Below are positions 45,801 through 57,376 of a stretch of 64,000 bases of DNA, in pieces (the stretch's first letter is position 1; each line of letters begins with the position of its first letter). A program made the translations under genes and the position numbers. Below the pieces are notes generated by a model. That model had not been told where the DNA came from. It made no database searches and saw only the letters and a list, made by a program, of their open reading frames with translations. The stretch lies in contig NC_077247.1 of NCBI RefSeq assembly GCF_947179165.1, positions 41,026,935 to 41,090,934 of the forward strand, given 5' to 3'. Origin of the DNA: Solanum dulcamara. Lineage: Eukaryota > Streptophyta > Magnoliopsida > Solanales > Solanaceae.

Positions 45801-48800
45801 AGTGACACTGATGTACATACCCCTGGAAATGTCTCTGATACAATTTCGCATCTGAACTCATCCAATCCAGATGATGATGGGAAGGCTTGTTTAAACAACA
45901 AACATGAAGAGTCTGAGTTGAGAAGTGGGACTACAATTCAGATATCTTTTGAAGATAATTTTGAACATGATTGTGCCAATGATGATGATGATATATTTGC
46001 GTGTTTAGTGGCAGGTGATCCAGCGATGGAATTTCCAATGGATCTTTCCCCCTCCAAGAAACAGTCTCTAGATTCTGCTTCGGACGTTGAGTGGGAGGAG
46101 GGAGTGGTTGAAGAGAAGGGTGACTTGCTAAGTAATAACTCTCAAGGGGAAGGTCAGGCTCCACTGGAGAAAGATGGCCTGGATGATGAGGCTGAAATAG
46201 AATGGGAAGAAGGATGTTTAGACATTTGCGAGGAGCCTCCCTTACTTCCACTGGATTCAAGAAGTGCTTATAAAGGTGCTTTGGAAGAAGAAGTCAATTA
46301 TCAGGAAGCAGTAAGGAGGAGTCTTGAGGATATGAGAGATCATAGATACATAGATAAATCTCATGAGAAAGAGATGTCCGAAGAAGCTATTCAAATAGTT
46401 TCTCAGGGTATAAGTATTGAATCTGTTAGTCAAGAGAACAACTGTCTAAAGGTACACGAAATTCTTCAACAGAAAGATTTACCATCTGAAATTCAGACTG
46501 CTGACTTGCATGATACTGTACTTGAGATGGATATTCCAGGGAGTAATAACTGTTTGGGGACCCATTTGAGAGAACAATTTCAAGCTAATTCTGGTTACGG
46601 AAATATGCAGATTGAAAAAGAAATCAGTCAGGCTGACAGTAATTTGCAGACTGAAAAAGCAACCACTCATACTAACAGAAATTTGCATTGTGACATACAT
46701 ATGGAACCGACCATTCCACTTGATGGATCAGAGGTTGACATGATTAAAAAGAAGATAACAGATACCACTGTTGAGGTTTCGAGTAACAGCAACACAAAAA
46801 GTGTTTCAGATGTTACTTCTATTGAACAATCAACTTTTAATGAATCACCAAATGCAATAACCACTGATGCCCAACAATATGAATCTGGCGCAGCCACACA
46901 TCATTATACACATGAGTCGACAGAACTCACCAAAGCTTTCACCAAGGATTTTACAACTGATATCAATAGTGCACAAAACCTAGACGTGGAAAGTGCTTGT
47001 GATGGCCCATTATTTGAGAGATTGGGCAATTTGGATTCTGCAAGTGGAAAAGAAGATCGAAAAGTTATGATGGCTAGTTTGGAGGAGGAGATGCATGTAT
47101 TGGATAAAGAGCGTGAAAAACTAGGAGATGAGCAGAGAAAGCTTGAGCGTAATGCAGAGGCTGTTAGCTCTGAAATGTTTGCTGAGTGTCAGGTAGGTTT
47201 TAGATGATTTTTTTTTTCAATGCAATTATAAACCTACTTTATTTCCCAATAACACATTTTCTTAGTTGGAAGTTGTTTTATCACTAGGGAGTAGGAATTT
47301 TTGGTTGAGGTGTTCCTTGGCCATTTTATTTAGTTTCTCTCAATTTTGCCGGAATGTGCTAGGTGGGTGTGATTACAAATTGATCCTTAGTGATATCAGT
47401 TCAGTTTTGTTATTGTCATGCCATAAAGTTAGGGATGACAATGAGGTAGGGTGGTGCGGGTTCGGGGCGGGTTTAGAGCTATGCGGTGCGGGTTGAAGTA
47501 ATTATTTTTAAAATTAATCCGTGCAGGGTGGGTTGCGGGTTTAAGGTACCAAATAATAACCTAAAGAAAATTAAATCTTTGTAATTACTAAAAATCAAAG
47601 ATATAAACTTTTTATATTAAACTTTGACTTTAGTTTTAACTTTTTTTAAAAAAAATTAAACTAGATGTGTCGAGTGAATTGTTAGTTGTTGAAATGTTAA
47701 TTAGAAACAATTAAGAAATAATTGTTGAAATGTTAACTAGAAACAATTAATTAGTAGTTGATGTTGATTAGTGGAAAAATGGAAAAAAATATGAATTTTA
47801 TTTTTCATATTAAACTCAATTAAAAAATAAAAAAAAGGGCAGCCCGGTGCACTAAAGCTCCCGCTATGCGCAGGGTCCGGGGAAGGGTCCGACCACAAGG
47901 GTCTATTGTACGCAGCCTTACCTTGCATTTCTGCCAGAGGCTGTTTCCAAGGCTTGAACCCGTGACCTTCTGGTCACATGACAACAACTTTACCGGTTAC
48001 TCTAAGACTCCCCTTCAATTAAAAAAAAAAACTTAAAAATTTATGCTGGGTGAGGCGGGTTGAAAATGAAATAAATTGTCATGCGGGGCGGGGCAATTTA
48101 AAAAATTTGCAGGTTGAGCTCAACCGCCCCGCCCCGCCCCATTGTCATCCCTACATACAGTCTGTTCTATCTCAATGATTTTTTTGCACCAACTCTTTGG
48201 GTGTAATGTTTCTAGGATATAAGATCATGCCTTTTGGATGTAATGCTTCTAGGCTAAGATTATGCTTTGTATTGGAGTATCTCTTATTTAAATCACGTAA
48301 TTAATTGGTGTATCCTGGTTAGTTTATCAACTTGACATCCGAACGTGCACGTAATTAATTGGTGTATCCTGGTTAGTTTATCAACTTGACATCCGAACGT
48401 GCGTGATTGTTTTTTGCTTAGTGACTTAGGCTTTTATAGCAGATTATAGAAATATCTTTGAACAAATATTTATATAGATATATCTTTCCTTATCAAAAAA
48501 GTACCTTTTCTTTTTCCTGCTCCAGCTTGCTGGTCCGGAGTCATCTTCTTTGTTGTTGTCCTCGATTCCTTTTCCCTAATGTTTTTTGGTGAAATGGTAT
48601 TATTATTAGTTCAATTCGTCTGATTTACCTCTTTCTCTATGTTAGGAGTTGCTCCAAATGTTTGGCTTGCCATATATCATAGCTCCAATGGAAGCGGAAG
48701 CCCAATGTGCTTACATGGAACTTACAAATCTTGTTGATGGTGTGGTTACTGACGACTCTGATGCATTCCTGTTTGGTGCTCGAAGTGTATACAAGAATAT

Positions 48801-51800
48801 TTTTGATGATCGCAAATATGTGGAGACATACTTTATGAAGGTTCATCATCGATTCACCAGTGTTTTGGATACTCTTCTTTCCCTTAAGTTTGTCTCTCTG
48901 CAACTAGGTTTCTACAGCTACAGTTGTTTAGGTCATTTTCTTAACGATCCCCCCCCCCCCCCTTCCACTGCAATGCTTGTAGTAAGAGGAATTGTTTTTC
49001 TTTTTGTGATCACTATCACAACCACTTCCCACCCCACCCCGCCCAAAAGAAAAAGAATAAAAAATGAGTGTAAGAAAAGAAAAAGGGTTTTGAGGTTGGT
49101 GGTACTCTAGGCCAAAAAAAAAAACGAATAAAAAATGAGATTAAGAAAAGAAAAAGGTTTTGAGGTTGGTGGTACACTATGGGACCAATGTTTCATTTCT
49201 TAGAGAAGATTGTAGTTTCCTTTCATTTATAATACTTGTGGTTGATCACAAATCTGCTGTTCATTAGGATGTGGAGAATGAGCTTGGGTTGGATAGAGAA
49301 AAAATAATTCGTATGGCATTGCTCCTTGGGAGCGATTATACTGAAGGAGTGAGGTAAGCCTGTTTCTATGGCTCTTTTACAAAGTGTTATATCCTGCTAA
49401 CCAGGTATCTCTGCCTCTCTTGTTGACTCCGACAATTAGTCTTGTTTGCATATTCTCATCAGGAGCAATATATAGTATAGTTCTTTTACATGAAGCATTT
49501 AATTATGTCTGAGATATTTGGAAGTCCTCATCCATTCTTTCTTCATGGTGCAGTGGGATCGGTATTGTTAATGCCATTGAAGTTGTGAATGCATTTCCTG
49601 AGGAAGACGGTCTTCAGAAATTTCGTGAGTGGGTGGAATCGCCAGATCCATCCATTCTCGGGGTGCTTGAAGCACAGGCAGGTTCCAGCTCTAGGAAGAG
49701 AGGGTGTAAAGTTGGTGATCCTGATATGAATTGCTCAACCAGCAATTTGGAAGGCAATACCGCGGCCAATGAAAATGTCCCCGAGTCCGAGGACAGAGCT
49801 GAAAAGTTGAGGCAAATTTTCATGAATAAACATGTAAACCAATTGTGCCTTTTTGGTTCAAATCTATTTGTCTATTTGATTGGAAAAGCATGACCTCACT
49901 CTTTCTTTATGCTGGGATCGTGTTCACAGAGAAATATTAGTAAAAACTGGCATATTCCTTCCTCGTTTCCGAGTAATGCTGTAATTTCAGCATATACGTC
50001 TCCGCGAGTTGACAAGTCAACAGAGCCTTTCGCATGGGGGAAGCCTGATGTTTCTGTTCTTCGCAAGTGAGTTATACACTATATTTTCCTTCGAAAGGTC
50101 TAATGAAGATTTAGGATTTATATATGACTCTTAATGAACATTTACTTGTTGCAGAGTTTGTTGGGAGAAATTCGGCTGGAGCAGCCAGAAGGCAGATGAA
50201 TTGCTATTACCGGTCCTGCAAGAGCACAACAAACATGAGGTTGATCCTTTTTCATATTCTTCTACCTCTGTCTTATTCAAACAGTCTTTCTTGCTATCGA
50301 AATCTAAAATAAATAAATATATGGAAATAAATTGTGTCCACCGAAATAAAACAAATGGATAGAGTAACCATGTCAATTGGCGTGATCCATTCGAAATAAA
50401 GGATTGGTTTATATGATAAGAAAAATATCAATATATCACTTTTGTATTGTTTCTGAATGATCTGCACTTACTATTTACTTCATTTTGTGGTAATTTGTCT
50501 GATTGGAGAAAGAGGAAGCTGATGAAGACCTTTTCTCTCACTGTTCCTTTGTGTATTGATGTAGACACAACTTCGACTGGAAGCCTTCTACTCTTTCAAT
50601 GAGAGATTTGCAAAAATCCGTAGCAAGAGGATAAATAAGGCTGTTAAATATATGACTGGGAACAAATCCAGTCATTTAATGGATAGAAGTGTACAAGATG
50701 CTCCTGGAAGCTTTAAAAAAAGAGTAGTAAAATCTAATGATATGAACGAGGAAAAGATAGAGGATCCTCCGAGGGGACTAGAGTCTGCTGGTGCTGATTA
50801 TGAGGAGACTACAACAAAAAGAAGATCAGTTGGAAAGCAGTCAAGAAAAAGGAAAGGAGGGCATCTGCAGCCTGAACATTTGGAACCACCAGAGGGAGCA
50901 GGAAGCAAGCGAAACACCAGTAAGAAATCAAGTGGTAGTATAGGACGACGGATAGAAACAGCTCGATCGGTGCGGAAGGCAAGTAAAAAATCCTGTTCCA
51001 GATCCTCCAAAACAAGCTCCGAGGGGGAAAAAGATAGTGATATAGAGCAACAATTACAAATCGAGAATCTTGAAAAGCCAAATCAAGCCAGAAGAGTACG
51101 TCCTTTTCCTGCAATATTAATTGTAGTTTAACTCTTAATGACCACACCTTTTTGAGCGAAATTTACAGACATTAACAATAGCTTTTGAGAGCTCATCTAG
51201 ATACTATATTTTGTGATAGTATAGGGAAGGTACTCACTGCATTGGTGCTAATGTCAAGTCACCTTTGCCTTGTTTAGTGTTCCCCTAACCTCTACTGAAT
51301 TCCTATCCATAAAGAATTAGAGTTGAATTATTCCATTCTCTCAGGTCTAATACTTTCAAAGCCACTTCTGGAAGTCCTATGTTTATGTTTATGATATTTT
51401 GTTTCTGCAAGTCCTATATGTATGGTGTTCATAATATCTTGTTACATGTGATGTATGAAATATTACTCATGGTTCGTATTACATGTGAAAATTGTTGATG
51501 ACATGGTTTGGTCGCATGTTGTCTTAAATTCTTGATTCGTTTGTGATCACTAGAATTTGCAATTTCAACATTCTCTCTGGAGTTGATTGCTAGTATATGC
51601 ATGTATTTTGAACAAAATCACATACTTTTAAACAAAATGACAGTAATTTTTTCTGCATATTCACTGTTCAGGGGAAGGGAACTTTCTCTCTATTATCAAT
51701 TTCTGTTTTATTTACTTGAAACTTCTCCAGTTCATGACTAATATTTTTTCCATTTCGTTCTAATTGAAATTTCAGTCAGAGCGTCATCGGAAAATAGTAA

Positions 51801-52462
51801 ATTACTGTGAGAAGAGAGATGATGAGTCTGACAAAGCTGACAAAGATGATGGAGATTCTACTACTGAAAAGTTAGAAAGGAGAGAATCAGGAGCAGATGT
51901 GGGCATAGCTGAACGTTATCCTGCTGATTCTAGTAAGATGAATGAGAATGATGCAAGTAATGATTACTTCCCACAAGAACTATCAAACCTTGAAACAAGT
52001 GCTGGTGTTGATACAGGTGGGGCAGAGATGGAAGCTACTGTTCAGCCAAGTTTTGATGAAACATATGATCCTATTCCTGGGGATCTTTTGTCTAAGGAGT
52101 ACCTTAAAATGGGGGGTGGGTTTTGCTTAGAGGAAAATGATGGAGATATGGAGCATGAGATAAATGCTTCTAGCCCTATCTTATCAGTTGAGTGTTCAGA
52201 TATTTATAATTCTTCTCAGCTTTTGGGAGATGAGAATTGTAGTAATGCTTCAAACCAATTGGTTTCTCGCCCCTCAAGGAAAACAAGTGAGAAGCATTGT
52301 GAAGCATGGATAGGTGCATCTGAAATTGAGCAAGATTTAAGTAACACAACTAATATTAAGGTATCACCACACCTAGAAAATATGGAGAACAATGATTATG
52401 TGTCCAGTTCGGTATTTCTTCGTGCAATGCCAAATTTGAGGAAGCGGAAGAAGAATAGCTGA
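42804..52462 (+). CDS. UVH3: UVH3/XPG, structure-specific endonuclease of nucleotide excision repair
   Basis: Makes the 3' incision at UV and bulky lesions, working with TFIIH in the nucleus. Fifteen exons: 42804-42891, 42971-43221, 43695-43864, 43996-44113, 44456-44533, 44658-44711, 45191-45375, 45479-47192, 48646-48840, 49268-49353, 49554-49833, 49930-50066, 50155-50239, 50565-51095, 51776-52462. All junctions are GT-AG and in frame, giving 1552 residues. The N domain starts MGVQGLWDL with Asp30 and Asp77. A long acidic spacer carries two EWEEG motifs (519-523, 556-560) and a ubiquitin-interacting motif near 584-600. The I domain has E902, E904, D923, D925 and D974 in [16 protein letters not shown] box, QLRLEAFY (1149-1156), and a basic LRKRKK tail follow. 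FEN1 and EXO1 are excluded by the spacer. Confidence 0.95.
47430..48153. mobile_element. hAT-type MITE in UVH3 intron 8
   Basis: Ends TAGGGATGACAAT and the inverted ATTGTCATCCCTA, with GGGGCGGGGCGG subterminal repeats. Flanked by CATAAAGT (47422-47429) and CATACAGT (48154-48161), an 8-bp target duplication with one change. It carries a TS SINE inside. Confidence 0.88.
47828..48014 (-). mobile_element. TS SINE nested in the intronic hAT MITE
   Basis: Complete antisense copy from GGGCAGCCCGGTGCACTAAA to the promoter end, with a B box (rc of GGCTTGAACCC) and an A-box region. It is flanked by TCAATTAAAAAA on both sides (47816-47827 and 48015-48026). Confidence 0.92.
48294..48401 (+). repeat. perfect 54-bp tandem duplication in UVH3 intron 8
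   Basis: Two identical units starting CACGTAATTAATTGGTGTAT and ending CATCCGAACGTG, directly adjacent. No divergence is visible, so the event is recent or the copies are being homogenised. Confidence 0.92.
48950..48962 (+). repeat. poly-C run in UVH3 intron 9
   Basis: An unbroken run of about 13 C just after the exon that encodes the I domain. It is a likely length-variable site and a possible sequencing weak point; it lies within an intron, so it does not affect the protein. Confidence 0.8.
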
Positions 52463-53121
52463 CGATACCAGTGCTCGGTGTAGGTAATCCTTTGTATATG
52501 AAGTAGGTTAGCATGTAATTCCTTCTCATATTTCGCATTAAATGCCTGCATCACGTGGGACTTCCCACCTTGTATGATTTTTGTATAAGCAGATTAATTA
52601 TTGAATCCATCTGTCTTGCAACAGATAAGGTTCCAAGTTGCATAGCTGGTGCTTACTGCTTAGTGATGAACTAACATGTATTCATGAGTGTTACAAAGTT
52701 GTTCATGTACATGACTTTTTGGTCTTGCTAATACTTATTGCCAGAAGTTCAAAGAGAAGAAGTATCTTTCTGTATTTCTGGCAAGAACTATCATCCTTAT
52801 ACTTCTTCTCCCGATTTCCTAGATTCGTGATGGGTTATTAATAGTTTTGGGAGATAACAAGTTCTATGTTACAGAAACCTCAAACAACTGGAAATAGGGC
52901 TCTTACAAAGGTGGGCTGATGGGACGTCTGGTGACTTTCACCGGTTAGTTTATTTCCTTTTGAGTCCATATTTGATGGTTATCATCAGAGGTGATGTCCG
53001 AGGTAAGTTTACTTAAATATTTTAGTTGGAGGTTCCACATGGTTTTTCTTTGTAATGATGGCAGGAAGTAGTGTCATTCTTTACTCGCATATTTGTGTGT
53101 ATCAGTGATTAATGCTGCTGT
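52463..53121. other. UVH3 3' flank, no further gene
   Basis: Holds the 3' UTR of UVH3; the exact poly(A) site is not evident. No coding sequence recognised. Confidence 0.45.
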
Positions 53122-53232
53122 CTCTATAGATGGCCAATCCTACATAAGCATCTTTCGTATTCTTGATCTATCTAGTACCCACATGTGTACACAAGAAAAG
53201 TAGCCACTATGTAGGATTGGCCATCTATAGAG
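53122..53232. repeat. perfect 25-bp inverted repeat with 61-base loop
   Basis: Arms 53122-53146 (CTCTATAGATGGCCAATCC...) and 53208-53232 are exact reverse complements. The loop contains a secondary short palindrome around ACATGTGTAC. Nothing known matches it; it could fold into a long hairpin if transcribed. Confidence 0.9.
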
Positions 53233-54229
53233 AAAAGGGAAACAGAATATCATAACTTCTTCCCATTGCTGTGGGAGGAAGAATTAAACAATTGAGGACT
53301 TTGTTTTTTCTCGCAATGTTTTAGTATATTTGTCAAATGCATTGGTTATAGTTGAAAAAATCGTGATGAGGACCTGTTCCAAGTTGTCGCCCTACATGAA
53401 AAAAGCTACAACAGAAAATAACAAATGCATATGTTGGGACATGAATCAAGCAAACTCTATTTCTAAATTGTGTTTGGGGGTGGTGTTGGTCACAGTTGGT
53501 GGGACGGTTGCTCCCCACTACCAATTGTCTCTGGATAAATTGAACTTAATAGCTAATAGTGTCTGTATCAAAGCAATGAATACAAGATGTGCATGTTATA
53601 CACACATTTATCACTTACCAATTACCATAATTAGGTGACGTGTATTTCCACACTAATTAGTGAAGTTACATTAATTGATTTGTTACAAAATTATACTTGG
53701 TGCAAGTACCGAGTATTTTCCTGTGGTCTCTGTGAATGTATTGATGATTGTGGATAATCCTTACAAGTGGCAAAAGGTTGTGGCTGAATTAGAATATTTT
53801 ATCACACTTTGAATGGCCCAAAAAAGAGCTCTTCAAACATTAAAGATTAGATAGTCGCAAACCAAATTATGGAAGCCATGAAACAATATTTTCGATGCAC
53901 GCAATAGTCTAACTTAGAACTTCATAAAATTATATATATGACGGGCTAAGTATGGTAAGATCTAAAAATATGGATTCATTTTGGTTATAAGCTTGAGCCA
54001 AGTGATGTTGAGAGTAACATTCTCAAATATAAATATACTATTAATTAATGATGATTAACATTAAAAGTTTATGCGCAAACGTATATCACTCATCTTTTTA
54101 ATTCACTATAAGATGGATAATTTTACTTTGTTTAAATAAGGTGATTCACATGTGTCAATATATACCATCTTTCTTCATTTTAAAAGTCGGCAAAATAAAA
54201 TTTATTTCATTCATCACCGTCTATTTTGT
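53233..54229. other. intergenic, no gene seen
   Basis: A 100-codon open frame at 53330-53638 has no family features and is not called. The remainder is AT-rich. Confidence 0.4.
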
Positions 54230-54499
54230 TACTTCCTCCATTCCATATTAAGGAAATTTTTGAGGAATTTTTTATTGTTCAAAATTCAAGATAGATGTTT
54301 GAATTTTTTTTTATATTTTTCCTTTCATTTATTGAAGTTTTCTATTTTTTAGGAGATAAATTTCATTACTTGCAAAGTTATATTTATGATTTTACAAAGA
54401 CCAATAGTGAAAAGTATGGTTTAAATTATGTCTTTGAATATTTTTCTTAATATGTGTGCATTGCTTCATAAATTCACTTAATATGAAATGGAGGGAGTA
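54230..54499. mobile_element. Stowaway-like MITE
   Basis: Ends TACTTCCTCCATTCCATATTA and the inverted TAATATGAAATGGAGGGAGTA, about 20-bp inverted repeats with TA at both borders. No coding capacity. Confidence 0.82.
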
Positions 54500-54705
54500 C
54501 TTATTTAATTCAATTTTCCAAGATTTGGCTTTAAGTTTTATCTTATTTAACGATGAAACAAATACATATCAGCCAGTCGTATACAATTTTACTCTAATCT
54601 AAAAAGTAACTACAGTACTAATTTTTTCAGTTTTAAATGCTATATATTAATGCACTCGAATTGAATTCCAAAAAAATTGTCCCAGTTGGAATGACTTTAT
54701 AACTT

Positions 54706-56032
54706 AGAGTCCGTTTGGATTGACTTATAAGTTGTTTTCAACTTTTTTGAATGTTTGGCTGGTCAATAGATTGATAAAAGTACCATGTGAAATCTTCAAT
54801 TCTTTTTTGACATCTTTTTCTTTGCTTTGACTGCTTAAAGTCATTTTGTATTTAAAATAAGCCATTGATGGACTTATTTTAAGCAACAAACAGCTTATAA
54901 GTCAAAAAAAATAAGCAGTTTTCAACTTATAAGTTATTTAAACAGAGAAGGGTCTAAAATGCCCCTCAACTATTCAAATTAGTACAAAACTACCTTTCAT
55001 CCACCTTTCGGTCCCCAAATACCCCATGACGTCAACCTTTTGGCTCAAAAATACCTTTGATATTAATCATTTGGCTCATATTTGCCCTTATTTTTGACAA
55101 CTCTCCTAACGTAAAATCATTAAATATTTATTTATTATGTTGTCTAATCTGAGTGAGCCAAATTTAAACTATTCTCAAATAAATAACAAAAATCACATAT
55201 AATTCATATTTTGACCTAATACGCTTGAAAATAATATTTCAAAAAATATTAATTTCATGATATCTTTCTATTGGCCTATTTTAGATTAATACCCAATTCA
55301 TTATAACTCAATTCATAACTGGGGATCTATCTAAAATTCATGCATGAATGTCCATTTAAAAAAATATTATTATATTTTATTAACATAAAATTTTCTATTA
55401 ATTATTCAATTGTCTTGTCCATTCCCTCTTTTTATTCTTTTTTAATTTCTTATTCTTAATTAGAATATCAGAGACTCAAACTTAAAATGAACCTAGATAT
55501 TCATATTCTTTTAATTTATATTATTATTATGGTGGGGGTAAGGGTGTGGATAGGAGAAAAGATTATTTTTTTATTCGTTTTTTTTTTAATTTTGGGTACA
55601 TGCAAAAGAAAAGATGCTATTAAATTATCTTCTAATTGAACTGATTATTTCTATATGAATGTCTTCATTATTTTCTTTCTTTTTTCTCCCTTATTTTGTC
55701 ATAAGTTTAAAAAAATTAAAATTTAAAATTGTGGACAAGATTTCAAGAAAAAAAAAGTGGAAGAGAGAGGAAGTGAAGGAATGGCAAGGTGATATTACTA
55801 TTTAACGGATAAGAACCTAAATTACTCTTAAACTATAGGATGTGGTACAATATTGCCTTTTCATCCACCTGATGAGTGTGACCGTTAAAAATAAAGATAT
55901 TTTTTAGCCAAGAGGTTGACGTCAGGAATATTTGGGAGCCAAAAGGTGGATAGAGAATAATTTTATACCAATTCAAATAGTTAAAGGGCATTTTAGGCCT
56001 TTCTCTGTTATTTAAAATAAATCCATCCAAAC
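54706..56032. mobile_element. MITE of the TTTGGATTGACTTATAAG family, split by a nested element
   Basis: The left part (AGTCCGTTTGGATTGACTTA at 54707) and the right part (ATAAATCCATCCAAACAAC to about 56032) are the two ends of one MITE. They are separated by the foldback element at 54943-56007. Also contains about 65 bases of extra sequence near 54770-54835 compared with the copy at 29510. Confidence 0.75.
54943..56007. mobile_element. MULE-type foldback element with perfect 9-bp target duplication
   Basis: Inverted ends of about 130 bases begin CAGAGAAGGGTCTAAAATGC on the left and, inverted, CAGAGAAAGGCCTAAAATGC on the right. TTATTTAAA is duplicated exactly on both sides (54934-54942 and 56008-56016); a 9-bp duplication is typical of Mutator-like elements. 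The 1065-bp element has no transposase. Confidence 0.92.
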
Positions 56033-56528
56033 AACACTTGGTCTGCAATTCATTTATTTTGTGCATTTTATTGTAATTTATCTTTACCCAAATGGTGTAG
56101 CATGAAAAGATTAATATAATGTTCTTTCCTTCTACGTGTAAGGTAAGTTACATATATATAATTTTTATTTTTATTATTACTGTTATTTTAGACTCACTGT
56201 GTAACACTAATTTAGAAATTAGGTACATATCATGTCTATAGTAAGCTTAGACTGATTGTTCAATAAGTAAATTACCTTAAGTAATATGAATTGTGTTGGT
56301 ATATTAAAACTGTCTATCTATATAATTTTAACTAGTAGAAGAACTTCCTCAGTTCAATAATGTTCCAAAATGCCCTGTTAATTTTGTGATCTTTAACATA
56401 TCATATGATAGATTAAATAAGGAAAAAAATATTCTTCTCTTATGAAAATTAAAAAGAAAAAACAAAACAAACAAATCAAAGAGCGAATAAAAGAAAAGTT
56501 CTAAAGAGAGGGAGTCGCTTAATTCATC
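56033..56528. other. intergenic, no gene seen
   Basis: AT-rich DNA between the nested elements and the motif cluster upstream of the ATL gene. Confidence 0.4.
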
Positions 56529-56603
56529 ATCTGGGCCCCTTCCGAGATCTAAATGAGGCCCACGTTACAAAACGGGCCTAGCGGGAAACGTAAATAAAGC
56601 CCA
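56529..56603 (+). promoter_or_regulatory. site II and E2F-like motif cluster
   Basis: Within 75 bases lie four TGGGCY-type (site II, TCP-binding) motifs: TGGGCC at 56532, GGCCCA at 56557, a GGGCCT at 56574 and AGCCCA at 56598. GCGGGAAA at 56581-56588 is the reverse complement of the E2F consensus TTTCCCGC. Such pairs are typical of promoters active in dividing cells. A (TA)n stretch near 56897 and the ATL gene follow. Confidence 0.55.
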
Positions 56604-57376
56604 TTGTTACCAAAATTTACGCGCGTTATATTTGGTGCGTGCGAATATTTCAAACTTGTTTTTTCTTACTACTTTCTCTTTTTCCTTCTCTCTTTTCTCT
56701 TTCTCTTTTCTGCTTTTTCCTTTTGATTTTATCGGGAAGTAAAAAGAGCAAATTGTGCTGTTTCTTTTTGGCATTCTTTACTCTTTATTCTTGGAGACTA
56801 GCGACTAGTCCCTGCCTGCCTTTGGCTTTGGCTCTAGCTCTTCCAAATCTGTCTCTTTCTTTTTCCAGTTCAGAACACCCCCCAAATTTGTCAGTATATA
56901 TATATATATATATATATAGTTGTATGTATACTTATCTTGGCCAAGAGCTGTATGAGATATTCAGAGAAACATAGAGAGTTGTTCATGCTCAAAGATTCAA
57001 ACTTTCCTCTCTTTTTTTCTTCCCATATAAGAGGTTCTAAGATCCACCTTAATCCTGGATTCTTGTTTTTGCTGGGGCAAGAAAAGATTCCATTTTTTCA
57101 AAGGGTCTTTGAGTATTCAGTCTTGGTTGCTAATAGTGGCTACTTGGGTGTTTTGTCAGCTAAAGAATTGGCCTTTTATCTTTTTCTGTCTTGGTAATTT
57201 GTCATCATCTTTCTGTTATTGTACAATTCTTGAACAAATTGCTGCTTTAAGAACCGGCCAGCTTGCTGCAAGGCTGCAACCTCTAATGCTTTGAAGGAAG
57301 TCTTTTATTCTTGAGATAAGTGAAATTCTTTTAAGAAATTCCAACTTTGGTTTCTTGGAATGTGCCAAGAATCAAG

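Noticed and set aside
53330..53638. 102-codon open frame
   Set aside because: No domain, signal or family resemblance; low-complexity composition and intergenic position make it a chance frame.
56639..57294. Overlapping open frames upstream of the ATL gene
   Set aside because: They begin at non-ATG codons, are rich in simple Ser/Phe/Leu runs, overlap each other and fit a transcript leader.
57347..57376. Extending the ATL protein ten codons upstream
   Set aside because: That extension starts at TTG; the first in-frame ATG is at 57377.
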